Shown here: one piece after another, positions 5,101-5,557 of the stretch
Layout: each line of letters begins with the position of its first letter
How positions within the stretch are numbered: the first letter of the stretch is position 1
DNA from: Chloroflexota bacterium
GTDB lineage: Bacteria; Chloroflexota; Dormibacteria; Dormibacterales; Dormibacteraceae
Direction of reading: 5' to 3'
Length of the DNA: 5,557 nt
Assembly (NCBI GenBank): GCA_005880755.1
Contig: VBGV01000013.1
Coordinates: 1 to 5,557, forward strand
The notes under the pieces: model-generated
What the model saw: the letters and a program-made list of their open reading frames with translations, nothing else
Told to the model about the DNA's origin: nothing
Database searches by the model: none
Made by a program: the position numbers and the translations under genes

Positions 5101-5557
5101 TTGAACCGAGCGGAGCGGCTGGCTCGGCTGTTGAGAGTTCTGGCCGCGATCATCTCCGAGCCTGGCCTCAATCCCCTCGAGCTCGCTGACCGCGCCGGCG
5201 TCTCCGACCGCACACTCCGCCGCGACCTGGCCCAGTTGCGAGACCTCGGCTACGAGGTGGCTTACACGAGCGGGTACGAAGTCCAGGAAAAGCTGAACCT
5301 GGAAGGCCGCGGCAAAGGGAGGCCGCGAGGCCGCGGCGACGACGCGCTGCTGCAGGCTGTCGCGCATGCGGTCGAAACCGCCGGCTTATGGCGCGACACC
5401 GAACATGTCGAGCCGCTTGCTCAGCGCCGGGGTAAGCCACGCCGTTCGGGTTCCGCGCCGCTGGTCCTCATCCCGACCGGGGAAGATGACGCCGACTTCA
5501 TCTACGCGACCGGGTTCGGCGTGGAGACCGGCCTCTACATCCGGTACGCGGACAAAG
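5101..5557 (+). CDS. Winged-HTH protein with AT-hook-like linker and M24/creatinase-like start (partial, runs off right edge)
   Basis: The frame is open from 5071 to the right edge; the first start codon is TTG 5101, giving 152 visible residues. There is no ATG in frame. Residues 4-65 form a DeoR/HTH_11-type winged helix-turn-helix: LNPLELADRAGVSDRTLRRD (23-42) is the HTH, followed by LRDLGYEV and a wing TSGYEVQEKL. Residues 70-79 (RGKGRPRGRG) carry a GRP core flanked by basic residues, like an AT-hook. A helical segment (about 81-97) and a basic linker (about 108-118) lead to APLVLIPTG, then DADFIYATGFGVETGLYIRY (130-149), which resembles the N-terminal creatinase domain of M24 Xaa-Pro peptidases (compare their YATGF motif). 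GC-rich third positions persist throughout, so one continuous gene is likelier than a broken pair. The SD is weak (GGACAG). If the domain call holds, this is a DNA-binding protein fused to a peptidase-like module. The HTH is confident; the M24 call rests on about 30 residues. Confidence 0.7.
   Translation, partial: MNRAERLARLLRVLAAIISEPGLNPLELADRAGVSDRTLRRDLAQLRDLGYEVAYTSGYEVQEKLNLEGRGKGRPRGRGDDALLQAVAHAVETAGLWRDTEHVEPLAQRRGKPRRSGSAPLVLIPTGEDDADFIYATGFGVETGLYIRYADK

Noticed and set aside
5314..5322. Strong SD-like AAAGGGAGG inside the HTH-linker coding region
   Set aside because: No ATG, GTG or TTG follows at a workable distance in the coding frame. It is explained by the Lys-Gly-Arg codons.
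1..5557. tRNA, rRNA, CRISPR array, insertion sequence or attachment site
   Set aside because: No T-loop/acceptor pattern, repeated spacer arrangement, transposase motif or flanking terminal repeats were seen on either strand.

Overview
This is a high-GC bacterial window. Strong G/C third-position bias produces long antisense open frames, and at least two genes appear to start at GTG or TTG. An EF-G2-type translation GTPase, weak Shine-Dalgarno signals and TANNNT boxes lying right at start codons fit Actinomycetota (for example Thermoleophilia) or neighbouring high-GC phyla such as Chloroflexota or Dormibacterota. That placement is inference only; no rRNA or species marker is present.

Layout: five genes with good support and one weak partial. 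The minus strand reads right to left. First comes an EF-G-like GTPase (4622-2598). A gap of about 234 bp holds two hairpins and a promoter. Then comes a two-gene unit: a GlpA/GlpD-type FAD-dependent glycerol-3-phosphate dehydrogenase (2363-741), overlapped by 14 bp by a small ferredoxin-like protein with a single predicted [4Fe-4S] cluster (754-350). After a two-tier hairpin and about 240 bp of non-coding DNA, with a palindrome and a perfect DnaA-box 9-mer, the N-terminus of an unrecognised protein (106-1) runs off the left edge. On the plus strand, divergent from the GTPase gene, are a 75-residue hypothetical protein (4731-4958), a hairpin-rich gap of about 140 bp, and a TTG-started gene (5101 to the right edge). 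That last gene encodes a winged HTH, a short AT-hook-like basic linker and the beginning of what looks like an M24/creatinase N-terminal domain.

Functionally, the dehydrogenase and ferredoxin look like a minimal electron-transfer pair: glycerol-3-phosphate is oxidised to dihydroxyacetone phosphate by FAD, and electrons pass through a C-terminal four-cysteine centre to a small Fe-S protein. No glpB, full glpC, glpK or glpF is visible. The GTPase keeps the EF-G domain layout but has lost the G3 catalytic histidine, as EF-G2 paralogs do, so it is probably not the housekeeping translocase.

The points most worth a second look are the HTH/AT-hook/M24-like fusion frame, the mono-cluster ferredoxin coupled to the GlpA-like enzyme, and the probable leaderless starts. 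I saw no mobile element, CRISPR array, tRNA or rRNA.
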